Shown here: positions 13,100-13,859 of the stretch, one piece after another
How positions within the stretch are numbered: the first letter of the stretch is position 1
How the letters are laid out: each line of letters starts with the position of its first letter
Origin: an uncultured Clostridia bacterium
GTDB taxonomy: Bacteria; Bacillota; Clostridia; Saccharofermentanales; Saccharofermentanaceae
Length of the DNA stretch: 13,859 nt
Reading direction: 5' to 3'
Assembly: GCA_946545505.1 (NCBI GenBank)
Contig: CAMNNN010000014.1
Coordinates: 1 to 13,859 of the forward strand
Notes under the pieces: generated by a model
The model's input: only the letters and a program-made list of their open reading frames with translations
The model's database searches: none
What the model was told of the DNA's origin: nothing
Translations under genes and position numbers: made by a program

Positions 13100-13859
13100 A
13101 TGGCTGCGCAAACAGCATTGGTAAAGGTTTTCACGTCATTTATGGACGGTATGACTCCGGTTGATGCGGGGATCGAGGTTTCTATCACACCGGGGCTTCC
13201 GTCATTCGACGTTATAGGATTGTGTGACTCATCTATAAGAGAGTCCAGAGGCAGGATCCAGGCAGCCCTCGCGGCTTCAGGGTATAAGATGCCGAAGGGT
13301 CATATCACGGCTTCAATCTCTCCGTCTTACATCAAGAAATCCGGTACGGGATTCGACCTGCCGATAGCACTGGGGATGCTCATGGCATCAGGCCAGCTTC
13401 AGGTGTCCAGGGATATCCGCATCTATGCGACAGGTGAGATTATGCTCGACGGTACGGTAAAGGGAACTCCGGCTGCCTCATTAAGGCTGCGCATGAACCA
13501 GGATGAGTACGATATGGTGTTCATCCCCGAAGATGAGACTGACGCCGCCAGATGCGCGAATCTTAAGTGCATGACACTAAGTGAATTAAGAGGGTTAAGG
13601 GATATCTTCGGTAATAGCGGCTATGAGCCTGTATCTTACAGCGTAGAAGACATTGACAAGGCCGAAGATGAATTGCCTGATTTCTCATCAGTTAAAGGAC
13701 AGCAGAAGGCGGTACGTGCACTTCTTATCGCTGCATCGGGAGTTCATAACATTCTTCTTCTCGGAAGTCCCGGATGCGGCAAGACGATGGCAGGGAAGAT
13801 CCTGGCCGGCATCCTGCCGCCTCTTAAGGGAGCCGAGATAGGCGATGTGTACTCTGTGA
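13100..13859 (+). CDS. YifB/ComM family Mg-chelatase-like AAA+ protein, N-terminal part
   Basis: The first 253 codons of a gene cut by the window end, with no stop in frame. The ATG at 13100 follows a perfect AAGGAGG at 7 bases. Residues about 20-175 form the N-terminal ChlI-type domain: VDAGIEVSITPGLPSFDVIG, SRGRIQAALAASGY, ITASISPSYIKKSGTGFDLP, ATGEIMLDG. The central ATPase domain starts with the family GQQKAVRAL motif, followed by Walker A GSPGCGKT (222-229). In Gram-negative bacteria ComM is a helicase that promotes branch migration during natural transformation; in Clostridia the family is annotated only as YifB. The usual length is about 500 residues, so roughly half is here. The gene is divergent from ychF, and its region contains the TTGTCG array. 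Confidence 0.93.
   Translation, partial: MAAQTALVKVFTSFMDGMTPVDAGIEVSITPGLPSFDVIGLCDSSIRESRGRIQAALAASGYKMPKGHITASISPSYIKKSGTGFDLPIALGMLMASGQLQVSRDIRIYATGEIMLDGTVKGTPAASLRLRMNQDEYDMVFIPEDETDAARCANLKCMTLSELRGLRDIFGNSGYEPVSYSVEDIDKAEDELPDFSSVKGQQKAVRALLIAASGVHNILLLGSPGCGKTMAGKILAGILPPLKGAEIGDVYSV

Noticed and set aside
12973..13188. 71-codon minus-strand frame over the divergent region
   Set aside because: It overlaps the promoter region and the start of the YifB-like gene, and no ribosome site or conserved motif supports it.

Overview
The window looks like chromosomal DNA of an anaerobic Bacillota, most likely class Clostridia. The evidence is consensus Shine-Dalgarno sites (AAGGAGG/AGGAGGG), sigma-A-type promoters, a clostridial-looking class II aldolase tail, and a membrane pyrophosphatase of the K+-dependent type. 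Family or genus cannot be fixed from the sequence alone. No rRNA, tRNA, CRISPR array, insertion sequence or phage gene is visible. Genes are dense, and no gene-free gap exceeds about 220 bases.

Layout. (1) 1-226: end of a class II fructose-bisphosphate aldolase gene and its rho-independent terminator. (2) 283-5489: a tightly coupled six-gene operon encoding a MoxR AAA+ ATPase, a DUF58 protein, a small one-TM protein, two membrane-anchored von Willebrand A (vWA) proteins, and a membrane-anchored TPR protein with a Pro-Thr-rich tail. Junctions are overlaps or gaps of 2-4 bases. The order matches the Bacteroides-type Bat (aerotolerance) clusters, but no BatD-like gene follows. (3) 5490-5707: a 218-base structured spacer ending in a strong extended -10 promoter. 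(4) 5708-6166: an unrecognised tail-anchored protein whose ATG coincides with the predicted transcription start, so its mRNA may be leaderless. (5) 6231-8390: a 719-residue membrane ion-pumping pyrophosphatase with its own promoter and terminator. (6) 8551-11844: a 1097-residue protein with the LacZ/GH2 domain plan but most catalytic residues missing. (7) 11851-12942, minus strand: the conserved GTPase/ATPase YchF, convergent with the GH2 gene with 6 bases between the stops. (8) 12943-13099: a divergent promoter region with four TTGTCG copies at an exact 10-base period. (9) 13100-13859: the start of a YifB/ComM-type Mg-chelatase-like protein, cut by the window end.

How the genes may work together. 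The MoxR operon probably encodes an envelope-associated complex. MoxR and the helical domain of the small protein would lie in the cytoplasm, and the vWA and TPR domains would lie outside the membrane; the substrate is unknown. The pyrophosphatase couples PPi hydrolysis to ion export, as expected in an energy-limited anaerobe. The most unusual items are the apparent GH2 pseudoenzyme, the leaderless orphan gene and the phased TTGTCG array. All functional calls rest on recognised motifs and remembered family features; no database search was run.
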